From positions 1-24,562 of IMG/VR virus record IMGVR_UViG_3300032282_005448: a stretch of 24,562 nucleotides of DNA; one strand, written 5' to 3'. This DNA is from a virus. A program made the translations under genes and the position numbers. Position 1 is the stretch's first letter, and every line of letters starts with the position of its first letter. Of the stretch, positions 15,402 through 22,424 are shown piece after piece. The notes under the pieces were generated by a model, which saw nothing but the letters and a program-made list of their open reading frames with translations, was not told the origin of the DNA and did not search any database.

Positions 15402-17369
15402 TTGGATCATATAATTACGACCATTGAGCAACTCAATGAGATGGTCGAGCACTACATGAAGCAAGATGCTTTTGCTTTTGACGTGGAAACTGTTGGAGAC
15501 CGCAGAGGAGTTCCTGCTGTAAACGAGGTTTTATGGATCAGTTTAGCTACCCATGACCGCGGAGACGTTATCCCTCTTGGACACCCACATGGGGAATTTA
15601 TTAGTGAGACTTATCCATTAACTGGGGTAGGAGAAAAACGCGTACTTGCAGGTTTACCATTACGTGACTCTGACTACTCTAAAGATAAGAAGAAAGCTTT
15701 AAAAACATTTGGGCCAGCGCCCGAACAGCTAAACCCCGCAGAAGTCTTTAAAGCTTTAAAGCCATTGTTTTTTAATGACAAGATTTTAACCATTGGTCAT
15801 AACTTAGGGTTTGACCTTAGCTCAGTTGCTAAGTACTACAAAGGCCAAATTCCTGATGGCCCTTACTTTGACACGCTTATGGCTTCTTTTCTTTACGACA
15901 ACAAAAATAAAAACAAGGTTGGTCTTGATGATTGTTTAGACCGAGAGCTTGGTTTTAAAATGGAAAAAGGTATTGGCCATATGGTTGAGATATATTCCTT
16001 TAACGAAGTTGCTAAATACGCGTACCTTGATGCTAAATACACGTTTCTTCTTTGGAAAGCTTTACGTGAAAAAGTAAAAACCGCGGATGTTGAATACGTA
16101 ATGGGCATAGAGATGGACGTACTTAAAGTCTTATGTGACATGAAGCTTACTGGCGCACCCATTGACATGGAACAACTACAGATTTTGTACGACAAACTAA
16201 ATATTGAAATTGAGGATGTAAAAAAAGATATCTACTCAATCGCTGGAATCTTTAACATTAACTCTAATTCAGAAAAGCAGTACCTTCTTTACGGGCCTAA
16301 GGAAGAGGGGTGCCGAGGACTTAAACCTGTAATTTTGACAGGTAAAGGTGAGAAGAACGAAGGTACGCTTAACTACAAAGATTACTCCGTGTCAGCTGAG
16401 GCGTTAGAACCTTTCCGAGAAACAGATGAGTTAGCGGGAGCGCTACTTACGTACGCAGATTTAAACAAATTGTTAAGCACTTACGTAATTCCCTACTTGG
16501 GCGGGGATGTAGTAAAAACCACAAACGGTAAGGTAAAGACTGAGTATAAGGACAGCCTTCTAGTTAATGGTCGTGTCTACGCAGACTTTATTCAATGGGG
16601 TGCTGAGACTGGTCGTTTTTCAAGTCGTAACCCAAACTTACAGAATATTCCAAACCCATCTGTTAGTGACAACGGTAAAGCGATTCGTAACTTGTTCAAA
16701 GCCCCTGATGGCTACAAGCTTGTTGTTGCTGACTACTCACAGATCGAACCAAGAGTTATTGCTGCTATGTCACAGGATCCAATTATGATGGATAACTATT
16801 TGACCGGCGGAGACATATACACAACTGTAGGTAACACTATGGGGGTAGACCGTAAAGCTGGCAAGGTACTTGTACTGGCTATGGCTTACGGTGTGGGACC
16901 AGACAAGATTGCTAAGAGCATTGGGTGCACTGTTACAGAGGCTCGTAAACTCCTTACTGACTTTGGGGCTAAATTTTCATCGGTCAATGAGTATCGAACT
17001 CTTGTTATAGGCGTGGCGCGTAATTTAGGGTACGTAACCACCCTCCTTAAGCGTAGACGTTACCTTCCTGACATTAATTCACGCGTGGTAGGCTTCCGTG
17101 CAAGCGCAGAGCGACAGGCTTTTAATACTCGTATTCAAGGTTCTGCCGCTGACATTATTAAGTTAGCAATGGTCCGTGCGCATAACTTAATCCCAAAGGA
17201 GTCAAAGTTGATACTAACCGTTCACGATGAGTTAGTAACGCTTACTCCAGACCATTTGGTAGATCAAACTAGAGAGGCTATTCGAGAGGCAATGGAAGAT
17301 TTAAAAATTATTCCAATCCCCTTGATTGCAGACATTTCAGTTGTTCAACGGTGGGGAGACGCCAAGTGA
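15402..17369 (+). CDS. DNA polymerase I-like family A polymerase with 3'-5' exonuclease
   Basis: 655 residues from the TTG at 15402, chosen because GGAG at 15392-15395 is 6 nt upstream; the earlier TTG at 15390 overlaps the terminator tail region. The DnaQ-like exonuclease domain has D27/E29 (FDVET), N134/D138 (GHNLGFD) and Y206/D210 (YAYLD). The polymerase domain has motif A DYSQIEPR (D444), motif B R484, K488, L492, Y496 (RKAGKVLVLAMAYG), and motif C VHDE. The position equal to E. coli Phe762 is Leu. No 5' nuclease domain is present, as usual for phage enzymes. It is the replicative polymerase. Confidence 0.95.
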   Translation: MDHIITTIEQLNEMVEHYMKQDAFAFDVETVGDRRGVPAVNEVLWISLATHDRGDVIPLGHPHGEFISETYPLTGVGEKRVLAGLPLRDSDYSKDKKKALKTFGPAPEQLNPAEVFKALKPLFFNDKILTIGHNLGFDLSSVAKYYKGQIPDGPYFDTLMASFLYDNKNKNKVGLDDCLDRELGFKMEKGIGHMVEIYSFNEVAKYAYLDAKYTFLLWKALREKVKTADVEYVMGIEMDVLKVLCDMKLTGAPIDMEQLQILYDKLNIEIEDVKKDIYSIAGIFNINSNSEKQYLLYGPKEEGCRGLKPVILTGKGEKNEGTLNYKDYSVSAEALEPFRETDELAGALLTYADLNKLLSTYVIPYLGGDVVKTTNGKVKTEYKDSLLVNGRVYADFIQWGAETGRFSSRNPNLQNIPNPSVSDNGKAIRNLFKAPDGYKLVVADYSQIEPRVIAAMSQDPIMMDNYLTGGDIYTTVGNTMGVDRKAGKVLVLAMAYGVGPDKIAKSIGCTVTEARKLLTDFGAKFSSVNEYRTLVIGVARNLGYVTTLLKRRRYLPDINSRVVGFRASAERQAFNTRIQGSAADIIKLAMVRAHNLIPKESKLILTVHDELVTLTPDHLVDQTREAIREAMEDLKIIPIPLIADISVVQRWGDAK

Positions 17370-17860
17370 ATTGGTTTTCAAAGTTTTTTAAAAAAGATGA
17401 CGATGATGACTTTGATTTTGTTTCAGATGAGTTTCCTTCTAGCACTTTACTTCGTTGGTTTATTTATGACGTGGGCGTTGGTGACGAGAACGCTCTTGCG
17501 GAGTACCTAGGGCTAACCCGTGTAAGTGACGAGGGTAATACAAAAGAACAAGAAGATAGTGACAACCGTTTGGTTGAAATTAAAGAAGTGTTTCCCTACA
17601 TAGATTATATTTCAACTATCAGTTCTGATGTTATTACCGCAGCTCAATTGAAGATTTTAAAAGAAAGTCCCGCTATTCACGGCCCAGAAGTTCAAAAAGA
17701 ATTAGAAGATGATTTAAAAATTATGCGGGAAATATACAAATCTGTAGCTGCTACCACTTTACTTGGGGCTATATCTATAGGGGTACGACTTGGTGTTTTA
17801 GAACAAGGTGGAGTAGCCTTGGAAGAGATTGACTTAGAAGGAGATGATGATGAGTTCTAA
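17366..17860 (+). CDS. Unknown acidic protein
   Basis: 164 residues from the GTG at 17366, which overlaps the polymerase stop (GTGA) and has GGGGAG at 17353-17358 upstream. An earlier GTG at 17351 is that Shine-Dalgarno region itself. It starts MNWFSKFFKKDDDDDFDF, is largely helical, and ends in another acidic run. A hydrophobic segment near residues 130-145 (TTLLGAISIGVRLGVL) is too short and polar-flanked to call a membrane helix. Function not recognised; it is co-translated with the polymerase. Confidence 0.65.
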   Translation: MNWFSKFFKKDDDDDFDFVSDEFPSSTLLRWFIYDVGVGDENALAEYLGLTRVSDEGNTKEQEDSDNRLVEIKEVFPYIDYISTISSDVITAAQLKILKESPAIHGPEVQKELEDDLKIMREIYKSVAATTLLGAISIGVRLGVLEQGGVALEEIDLEGDDDEF

Positions 17861-18209
17861 TTGGTGGGCAAATAAACTTGGTAACACGCCAGTACCACAG
17901 CAACCTTCATATCAAGGCGTTCCTATACCTCAACAACAAGCGCCACAGACACCTAATGCGCCACAGAATTACCCAACCATGCGCACACCTGTAGGTGATC
18001 GTTGTCCAGGTTGTGGCAGTGGAAACTATGGTGGCGCCACTCCCGAAGCACGCAAACGTTGTTACGACTGCGGTTACCCCCTTCAACAAAGTGGCTCAGG
18101 TATAGGTACAGGGGTTACTAGCGGTCCTAAAGCTGCCGGACCAGCTCAAGCATCAAAGCAGGTACAACCAGGTGGGTTTAACCCACAGACAATCATTGGA
18201 CATATTTAA
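17850..18209 (+). CDS. Zinc-ribbon protein with Pro/Gln-rich linkers
   Basis: 119 residues. Of three consecutive ATG codons (17844, 17847, 17850) the last lies 6 nt after AAGGAG and is chosen. Residues 52-55 and 71-74 form a CxxC ... CxxC zinc ribbon (DRCPGCGSGNYGG, KRCYDCGYPL). The flanks are Pro/Gln/Gly-rich and probably disordered. It overlaps the upstream gene by 11 bp and the RecA gene by one base. A role in binding DNA or replication proteins is likely from context but not shown. Confidence 0.75.
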   Translation: MSSNWWANKLGNTPVPQQPSYQGVPIPQQQAPQTPNAPQNYPTMRTPVGDRCPGCGSGNYGGATPEARKRCYDCGYPLQQSGSGIGTGVTSGPKAAGPAQASKQVQPGGFNPQTIIGHI

Positions 18210-19270
18210 TGGCAATAACAGCAGATCTAGCAAAAGTTCTTAACGCAATTAACAAAAAGATGGGCGCAGATACTGTTGTATTGGGTTCAGATATTATTGC
18301 TGTTGCAGACCGTTTTACTACCGGCTCTGTTGCAGTAGATGTTTCACTTGGTGGAGGTTGGCCAGCTAATCAATGGCACGAGATTATTGGTGAAGCGAGC
18401 AATGGTAAGACTGCGCTTGCATTAAAAACTATTGCAGCTAACCAAAAACGTGATCCTAACTTTACAACGGTATGGGTTGCAGCAGAAGAGTGGGTCCCAG
18501 GGTACGCAGATTTGTGTGGCGTGGACACATCTAGAGTTTACGTAGTTTCTACAAACATTATGGAGATGGCCTATGAAGCAGTTATTGAGTTCACTGAAAG
18601 TAAAGCTGTGGACTGCATCGTTATTGATAGCCTTCCTGCCCTTGTTCCTTCATCTGAAGATGAAAAGCAAATGGAAGAATCGACAGTAGGACGCACGGCG
18701 TTACTAACCAATAAGTTTTTCCGTAAGGTAGGTAAGGCGTCTAAGCGCTCGCTTACAGAAGCAGAACGCCCATTCATCGGTATTGTCATTAACCAGTGGC
18801 GTTCAAAGATTGGCGTTATGTACGGAGATCCACGAACTACTCCAGGTGGACTAGGTAAGGACTACGCGTTCTTTACCCGTATGGAGGTACGCCGTGATGA
18901 ATGGATTGAGGCGGGAACTGGACAAGAAAAGCGTCGTATTGGTCAAGCTATTAAGGTAAGAATCATTAAGAACAAGTCGGCCCCACCATCACAAACCGCA
19001 ACAGTTGATTTTTATTTTGCATCTGGCGGAGATATTCCGGCAGGTGAGTTTGATTTTGCTAAAGAAATAGTGGCAATGGGCATCATTAACAAGGTTATTG
19101 TTAGAGCAGGTGCTTACTACCGTTATGCGGGTCGCCAGTGGCAGGGCAGTGATGCTATGCTTGCCTCTATACGGGAAGAGATAGACCTGAAAGAAGCCCT
19201 TGAACGGGATGTGTTGGACTCAATTAAAGCTGGGTCTAAGCATGTAGCCGAAGAGTCCGATGAGGACTGA
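18209..19270 (+). CDS. RecA-like recombinase
   Basis: 353 residues. Walker A is GEASNGKT (61-68), the strand with the catalytic glutamate reads WVAAEEWVPGYADLCGVD, Walker B is CIVIDSLPALVP (D140), and the L2-like region follows at GDPRTTPGGLGKDYAFFT. This matches the RecA core; the Walker A differs from the bacterial GPESSGKT. It should catalyse strand exchange for recombination-dependent replication and repair. The RecA-type C-terminal domain is short, ending in an acidic EESDED. The nuclease gene that follows overlaps it by 11 bp. Confidence 0.9.
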   Translation: MAITADLAKVLNAINKKMGADTVVLGSDIIAVADRFTTGSVAVDVSLGGGWPANQWHEIIGEASNGKTALALKTIAANQKRDPNFTTVWVAAEEWVPGYADLCGVDTSRVYVVSTNIMEMAYEAVIEFTESKAVDCIVIDSLPALVPSSEDEKQMEESTVGRTALLTNKFFRKVGKASKRSLTEAERPFIGIVINQWRSKIGVMYGDPRTTPGGLGKDYAFFTRMEVRRDEWIEAGTGQEKRRIGQAIKVRIIKNKSAPPSQTATVDFYFASGGDIPAGEFDFAKEIVAMGIINKVIVRAGAYYRYAGRQWQGSDAMLASIREEIDLKEALERDVLDSIKAGSKHVAEESDED

Positions 19271-19601
19271 GGGACAAAAGCAGTCTAAGAAGCACGAGGT
19301 ACGACTAGCTAAAGAAATTGGTGGACAGCGCTCAGCTGGAAGCGGATCTTTTTGGAGTCGTAAAGGTGATGTCCGCAGTAGCGATCTACTTATAGAGCAT
19401 AAGTGGACGGGCAAAGCTTCCTTTACTGTCAAAGCGACAGTTTTGGAAAAGATTGTTAAAGAAGCAATTCTTGACAGTCGGACTCCCGTCCTCGGTTTTA
19501 GTTTGAACAGCGAAAATTACGTTGTACTTACTGAAGATGATTTTCTGGAACTACGCCAGAATCTTCAGGAGTGTACTTGTACCAAGATAACGAGCACGTA
19601 G
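19260..19601 (+). CDS. PD-(D/E)XK nuclease, Holliday-junction-resolvase-like
   Basis: 113 residues. The sequence GGQRSAGSGSFWSRKGDVRS followed by SDLLIEHKWT resembles archaeal-type Hjc and phage resolvase-like nucleases. The likely metal-binding set is an early Glu (E13 or E19), D42, E46 and K48 (D-x3-ExK). It sits directly after RecA, where a junction-cleaving enzyme is expected. An uncharacterised PD-(D/E)XK nuclease with another DNA target cannot be excluded. Confidence 0.75.
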   Translation: MRTEGQKQSKKHEVRLAKEIGGQRSAGSGSFWSRKGDVRSSDLLIEHKWTGKASFTVKATVLEKIVKEAILDSRTPVLGFSLNSENYVVLTEDDFLELRQNLQECTCTKITST

Positions 19602-19894
19602 AGAGTTGGCGTTACAACGCTAAATGCCGTGGATTAGACACGGAGCTTTGGTACCCACCAAGAGATAAAGCAAAGTACAAACCAATCGCGGAGATATCTA
19701 AAGCCGTATGTTACGGTAAAGATGGATTACCAGAGTGCCCTGTTCGTAAACAATGCTTGTTGTATGCAGACAAGATGGATGAACAACACGGTATATGGGG
19801 AGGTATGTCGCACCGCGAGCGCAACGCATTAAAACGTAAAGCAACAAAAGCTGGAAAGACTTTAAAGGAATGGGTAGAGCTTAAGAAAGCGTGA
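19577..19894 (+). CDS. whiB: WhiB-family iron-sulfur transcription regulator
   Basis: About 105 residues. The TTG at 19577 is 5 nt after AGGAG, so it is preferred over the GTG at 19571, which lies inside that sequence. The four conserved cysteines are in AKCRGLDTELWYPP, SKAVCYGK and ECPVRKQCLLYA, and the WhiB signature GIWGGMSHRER is followed by a basic tail (LKRKATKAGK). The spacing between the second and third Cys is 8 rather than the usual 2. WhiB proteins carry a 4Fe-4S cluster and bind the host sigma factor; they occur in Actinobacteria and their phages, which is the best host clue here. Confidence 0.93.
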   Translation: MYQDNEHVESWRYNAKCRGLDTELWYPPRDKAKYKPIAEISKAVCYGKDGLPECPVRKQCLLYADKMDEQHGIWGGMSHRERNALKRKATKAGKTLKEWVELKKA

Positions 19895-19900
19895 TAGTGT
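19895..19900 (+). promoter_or_regulatory. Candidate -10 element of a leaderless promoter (TAGTGT)
   Basis: TAGTGT overlaps the end of the whiB gene and lies exactly 6 nt before the ATG at 19907. No Shine-Dalgarno is present in the 12-nt gap. No -35 of the TTGACA type is visible. Confidence 0.4.
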
Positions 19901-19906
19901 CCGCTT

Positions 19907-20779
19907 ATGACAAAACCATACAGATCAACTGGTTCACTTGATGCGTTTGTAAAAGCCGGTAAAAAAGATACACGCGTACTTGGCTCAGTAGAACGCCACG
20001 TACTAACAACCCCTAGAGACGAAGAACCTCGTAGACATGACGTATTACACCCGTCAGAGATGTCAGGGCTTGATTGGTGCCACAGAGCCTCTTATTTCCA
20101 GCTTCTAGGTCATGCACCAGCAGACCGTAAGTTTTCATTTAAGTTGTTGTCCGTGTTTGAAGAGGGCCACTCCATTCACGCTAAGTGGCAGGGTTGGTTC
20201 CACGGCATGGGTAACTTGTATGGTTTGTATAAGTGCCGCGGATGCGGGTCCAAATTTTGGAATATGGGTAACACTCCTTGTTCCGATTGTGAAGCTATAG
20301 GGTGGGACTACAACGAAGTGCCGCTTAACTATGAACCTTTGCGTATATCAGGTCATTCAGATGGATGGTTAGTCGGTTTAGGTAACCCTTTGATGCTTGA
20401 GATCAAGTCCGTGGGTGTTGGAACTTTGCGTTACGAAGCTCCACAGTTACTTAAGGAAAATGATTACGATTTTGAAAAGACGTGGAAGCAAATTAACGAG
20501 CCGTTTGGGAAACACGTTACCCAGATTCAAATTTACATGAAACTTGCCGAATTAATTGGGTACCCAGATGTACCGCAAGAAGCTGTGCTTATTTATGAGG
20601 CTAAAGCCACACAGGATGTAAAAGAGTTTGTTATTCCTAAAAGCGATTTTTCTATTAATCATATCTTTGCAGCAGCAGAACGTATCGTTACAGCGGTTGA
20701 CAACTTAACTCCACTTGATTGTAATATAAACCCTGCAGGTTGCAAAAAGTGTGAGGGGTATACAAATGAGTCCAATTGA
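19907..20779 (+). CDS. Cas4-like PD-(D/E)XK exonuclease with extra zinc ribbon
   Basis: 290 residues. The nuclease core shows H91, D152 (GHSDGWL), E165 and K167 (LMLEIKS) and the QIQIYM motif (Q208, Y210). C58 in WCHRASYF and C272, C279, C282 near the C-terminus are placed like the four cysteines that hold the 4Fe-4S cluster of Cas4/AddB-type nucleases. Between H91 and D152 lies an added zinc ribbon, C110/C113 and C125/C128. No CRISPR array or cas gene is nearby, so the role is probably DNA-end processing for RecA-dependent recombination. Confidence 0.85.
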   Translation: MTKPYRSTGSLDAFVKAGKKDTRVLGSVERHVLTTPRDEEPRRHDVLHPSEMSGLDWCHRASYFQLLGHAPADRKFSFKLLSVFEEGHSIHAKWQGWFHGMGNLYGLYKCRGCGSKFWNMGNTPCSDCEAIGWDYNEVPLNYEPLRISGHSDGWLVGLGNPLMLEIKSVGVGTLRYEAPQLLKENDYDFEKTWKQINEPFGKHVTQIQIYMKLAELIGYPDVPQEAVLIYEAKATQDVKEFVIPKSDFSINHIFAAAERIVTAVDNLTPLDCNINPAGCKKCEGYTNESN

Positions 20780-21263
20780 ATTACAACTAGCAGACGCTAG
20801 TAAGCGTGCTATTGATAAGTTAAAAGGTCAAGGACTTACCCTCAACGAGGGCTACAGTTATGATCCGCCCGCCCTTCCAGAGGACGTTACATCTGTAGAT
20901 GACGATGAGCTAATGGACATGTACGCAAAGTATGTGGCCTACCTTGAGTTTATTAACCTTCAGATGTGGTGTGCAAACACTGATAAAGCTGAGGCTGAAA
21001 AAGAAATGACTTTGATCAAGGCTAAGAAAAAATTGTCAATGAAGGCTTCCGGCACAGCAGTAGCCTTACTTGATGCAGAGATTGAAGTAGATGAGGACTA
21101 CCGCACAAGCGCGGATAAGTTTCAAGAGTTATACAATTACCACGGTTTAATTAACATTATGTCTGGAAAGCTTTCTAAGGACATTTCTTTTATCAATCGT
21201 GAAATCACCCGCCGAGTTAACATTAATAAAATGCAGGGTAGGTCCACTTGGCTAACTCCGTAA
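20766..21263 (+). CDS. Unknown mostly helical protein
   Basis: 165 residues from the ATG at 20766, with GAGGGG about 8 nt upstream; the in-frame GTG at 20751 is less likely. It overlaps the nuclease gene by 14 bp. The sequence is mostly predicted helix with charged heptad-like stretches (ANTDKAEAEKEMTLIKAKKK, then KFQELYNYHGLINIMSG) and a basic C-terminal part (FINREITRRVNINKMQGRS). Position between two recombination nucleases suggests a recombination accessory role, but nothing in the sequence proves it. Confidence 0.7.
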   Translation: MSPIELQLADASKRAIDKLKGQGLTLNEGYSYDPPALPEDVTSVDDDELMDMYAKYVAYLEFINLQMWCANTDKAEAEKEMTLIKAKKKLSMKASGTAVALLDAEIEVDEDYRTSADKFQELYNYHGLINIMSGKLSKDISFINREITRRVNINKMQGRSTWLTP

Positions 21264-21796
21264 AAAGCTTTGGTAGCCCTGCCGAACTATTTAACGGCCC
21301 CGTGCATGTAGGCATAGATCAGTCATATAGCGGATTTGCTATAACTGTCCTTCGCGGGGAAAACCAATGGACTACTGTTTATAAATCAGACAAGCGCGGC
21401 ATAGAGCGTCTTAAAGATATACAGGTTCATGTCATGGAGACTTTGTTTAATTTTGAGATTATAGACGTAGCCATGGAGGGTTACGCTTTTGGTTCACAAA
21501 TGGCTAACATGCTTGGTGAGCTTGGTGGCATGGTTAAACTAACTTTGTTAGATTTTGGAATTTACCCTTTGATTGTTCCCCCTACAAATTTAAAGAAATA
21601 TGTAACAGGTAAAGGCAACGGTGTGCCAAAGAGCCAAATGCTTTTGTACGTTTACAAAAAATGGGGAGTTGAGTTTACAGACGACAACGCAGCTGACTCG
21701 TACTCGTTAGCTCGACTAGTTGCCGGGATGCATGAAACGGCATATGAAAAAGAGGTGTACGATAAGCTCCAAGACCCAAAGTTCAGGGAGAAGTAA
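21248..21796 (+). CDS. RuvC-like Holliday junction resolvase
   Basis: 182 residues from a TTG at 21248, overlapping the previous gene by 16 bp. The RNase H-like fold has the first Asp in VHVGIDQSYSGFAITVL (D24), the Glu in IIDVAMEGYAFGS (E77), and the last acidic residues in TDDNAADSYSLARL (D146, D150). PTNLKKYVTGKGNGVPKSQM matches the basic strand-helix of RuvC proteins. It should cleave four-way junctions before packaging. A SNF2-type helicase, RecA and a second nuclease are nearby. Confidence 0.85.
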   Translation: MANSVKSFGSPAELFNGPVHVGIDQSYSGFAITVLRGENQWTTVYKSDKRGIERLKDIQVHVMETLFNFEIIDVAMEGYAFGSQMANMLGELGGMVKLTLLDFGIYPLIVPPTNLKKYVTGKGNGVPKSQMLLYVYKKWGVEFTDDNAADSYSLARLVAGMHETAYEKEVYDKLQDPKFREK

Positions 21797-21963
21797 TGCC
21801 TAATTATGATTTTTCGTGCGTCCCTTGTGATAGCACAGTTGAAATGCATATGACGTTCGATTCTGTTGAGCGCCCAAAATGCACAAAGTGCGGGGGCTAC
21901 ATGACAAAGGTTTACACACCCCCTGCTGTGCAATTTAAAGGTGGAGGTTGGGGCGGTCAATGA
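21796..21963 (+). CDS. Small FmdB-type zinc-ribbon protein
   Basis: A complete 55-residue frame with a one-base TAATG overlap to the RuvC gene. It begins MPNYDFSCVPC, with C8/C11 and C29/C32 (KCTKCGG) forming a zinc ribbon, and ends in a Gly/Trp-rich tail (KGGGWGG). This is the pattern of FmdB/zinc-ribbon regulatory proteins often seen in phages. The function is unknown; a nucleic-acid or protein contact is likely. Confidence 0.8.
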   Translation: MPNYDFSCVPCDSTVEMHMTFDSVERPKCTKCGGYMTKVYTPPAVQFKGGGWGGQ

Positions 21964-22190
21964 GCAAACGACAAAATAAAATTGCAGAACGTCAAGCTGA
22001 TCAGCATGAGTTCCTAAAAGAAAGACGTCAGCTGCAGATCGCGGTATTTGAAAGTAACTTCAATGTAGGTCTTAATTTCTATCAAGAAAATAAAGACAAA
22101 ATGTCTAAAGATGAAATAGCCATGATTGAGGCAGAAATTGAAAGCAATCGAAAGCTTCTAGATGATTTGAAAGCTAAATGGGATGCTTGA
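21960..22190 (+). CDS. Small coiled-coil protein
   Basis: 76 residues from the ATG at 21960, overlapping the previous stop (ATGA); GGAGG at 21943-21947 is a little far upstream. Almost entirely charged helix: NKIAERQADQHEFLKERRQL at the start and MIEAEIESNRKLLDDLKAKW near the end suggest a dimerising coiled coil. No family recognised. Confidence 0.7.
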   Translation: MSKRQNKIAERQADQHEFLKERRQLQIAVFESNFNVGLNFYQENKDKMSKDEIAMIEAEIESNRKLLDDLKAKWDA

Positions 22191-22353
22191 TCTAAGAGAT
22201 AAAGAAGCCCCTTTACACGTTTGCATTTGCGGTTCCACCTTGTGGAACGTCAAAGCCATGTTTGAAAACGGGGAAATATCCCTCTATATGTTAGATATGG
22301 AGTGCGAGCTTTGCGGTGCTTTAGCCACCGCCCCCACACCAATTGATTTTTAG
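22183..22353 (+). CDS. Small zinc-ribbon-like protein (CxC ... CxxC)
   Basis: A complete 56-residue frame from the ATG at 22183, overlapping the coiled-coil gene by 8 bp. C14 and C16 (HVCICGSTLW) and C41 and C44 (ECELCGAL) could bind one zinc. Hydrophobic residues between them (EISLYMLDM) fit strands of a zinc ribbon. Function unknown. It ends the run of overlapping genes that begins with the Cas4-like nuclease. Confidence 0.65.
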   Translation: MLDLRDKEAPLHVCICGSTLWNVKAMFENGEISLYMLDMECELCGALATAPTPIDF

Positions 22354-22424
22354 ACTTACACCCAGGCTCAAGTACTTCATAATTATTCCTACGGGGAACC
22401 ACTATTTGTACACCAAAGGAACAC

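Noticed and set aside
15893-16195. 100-residue open frame on the minus strand inside the polymerase gene
   Set aside because: It lies opposite conserved exonuclease motifs, has no upstream signals and no recognisable domain; the same holds for the other minus-strand frames, for example 10055-10324, 21652-21960 and 23414-23734.
19907-20779. CRISPR-Cas adaptation module because of the Cas4-like protein
   Set aside because: No repeat-spacer array, cas1 or cas2 is present; phage Cas4-like nucleases commonly occur in recombination gene clusters.
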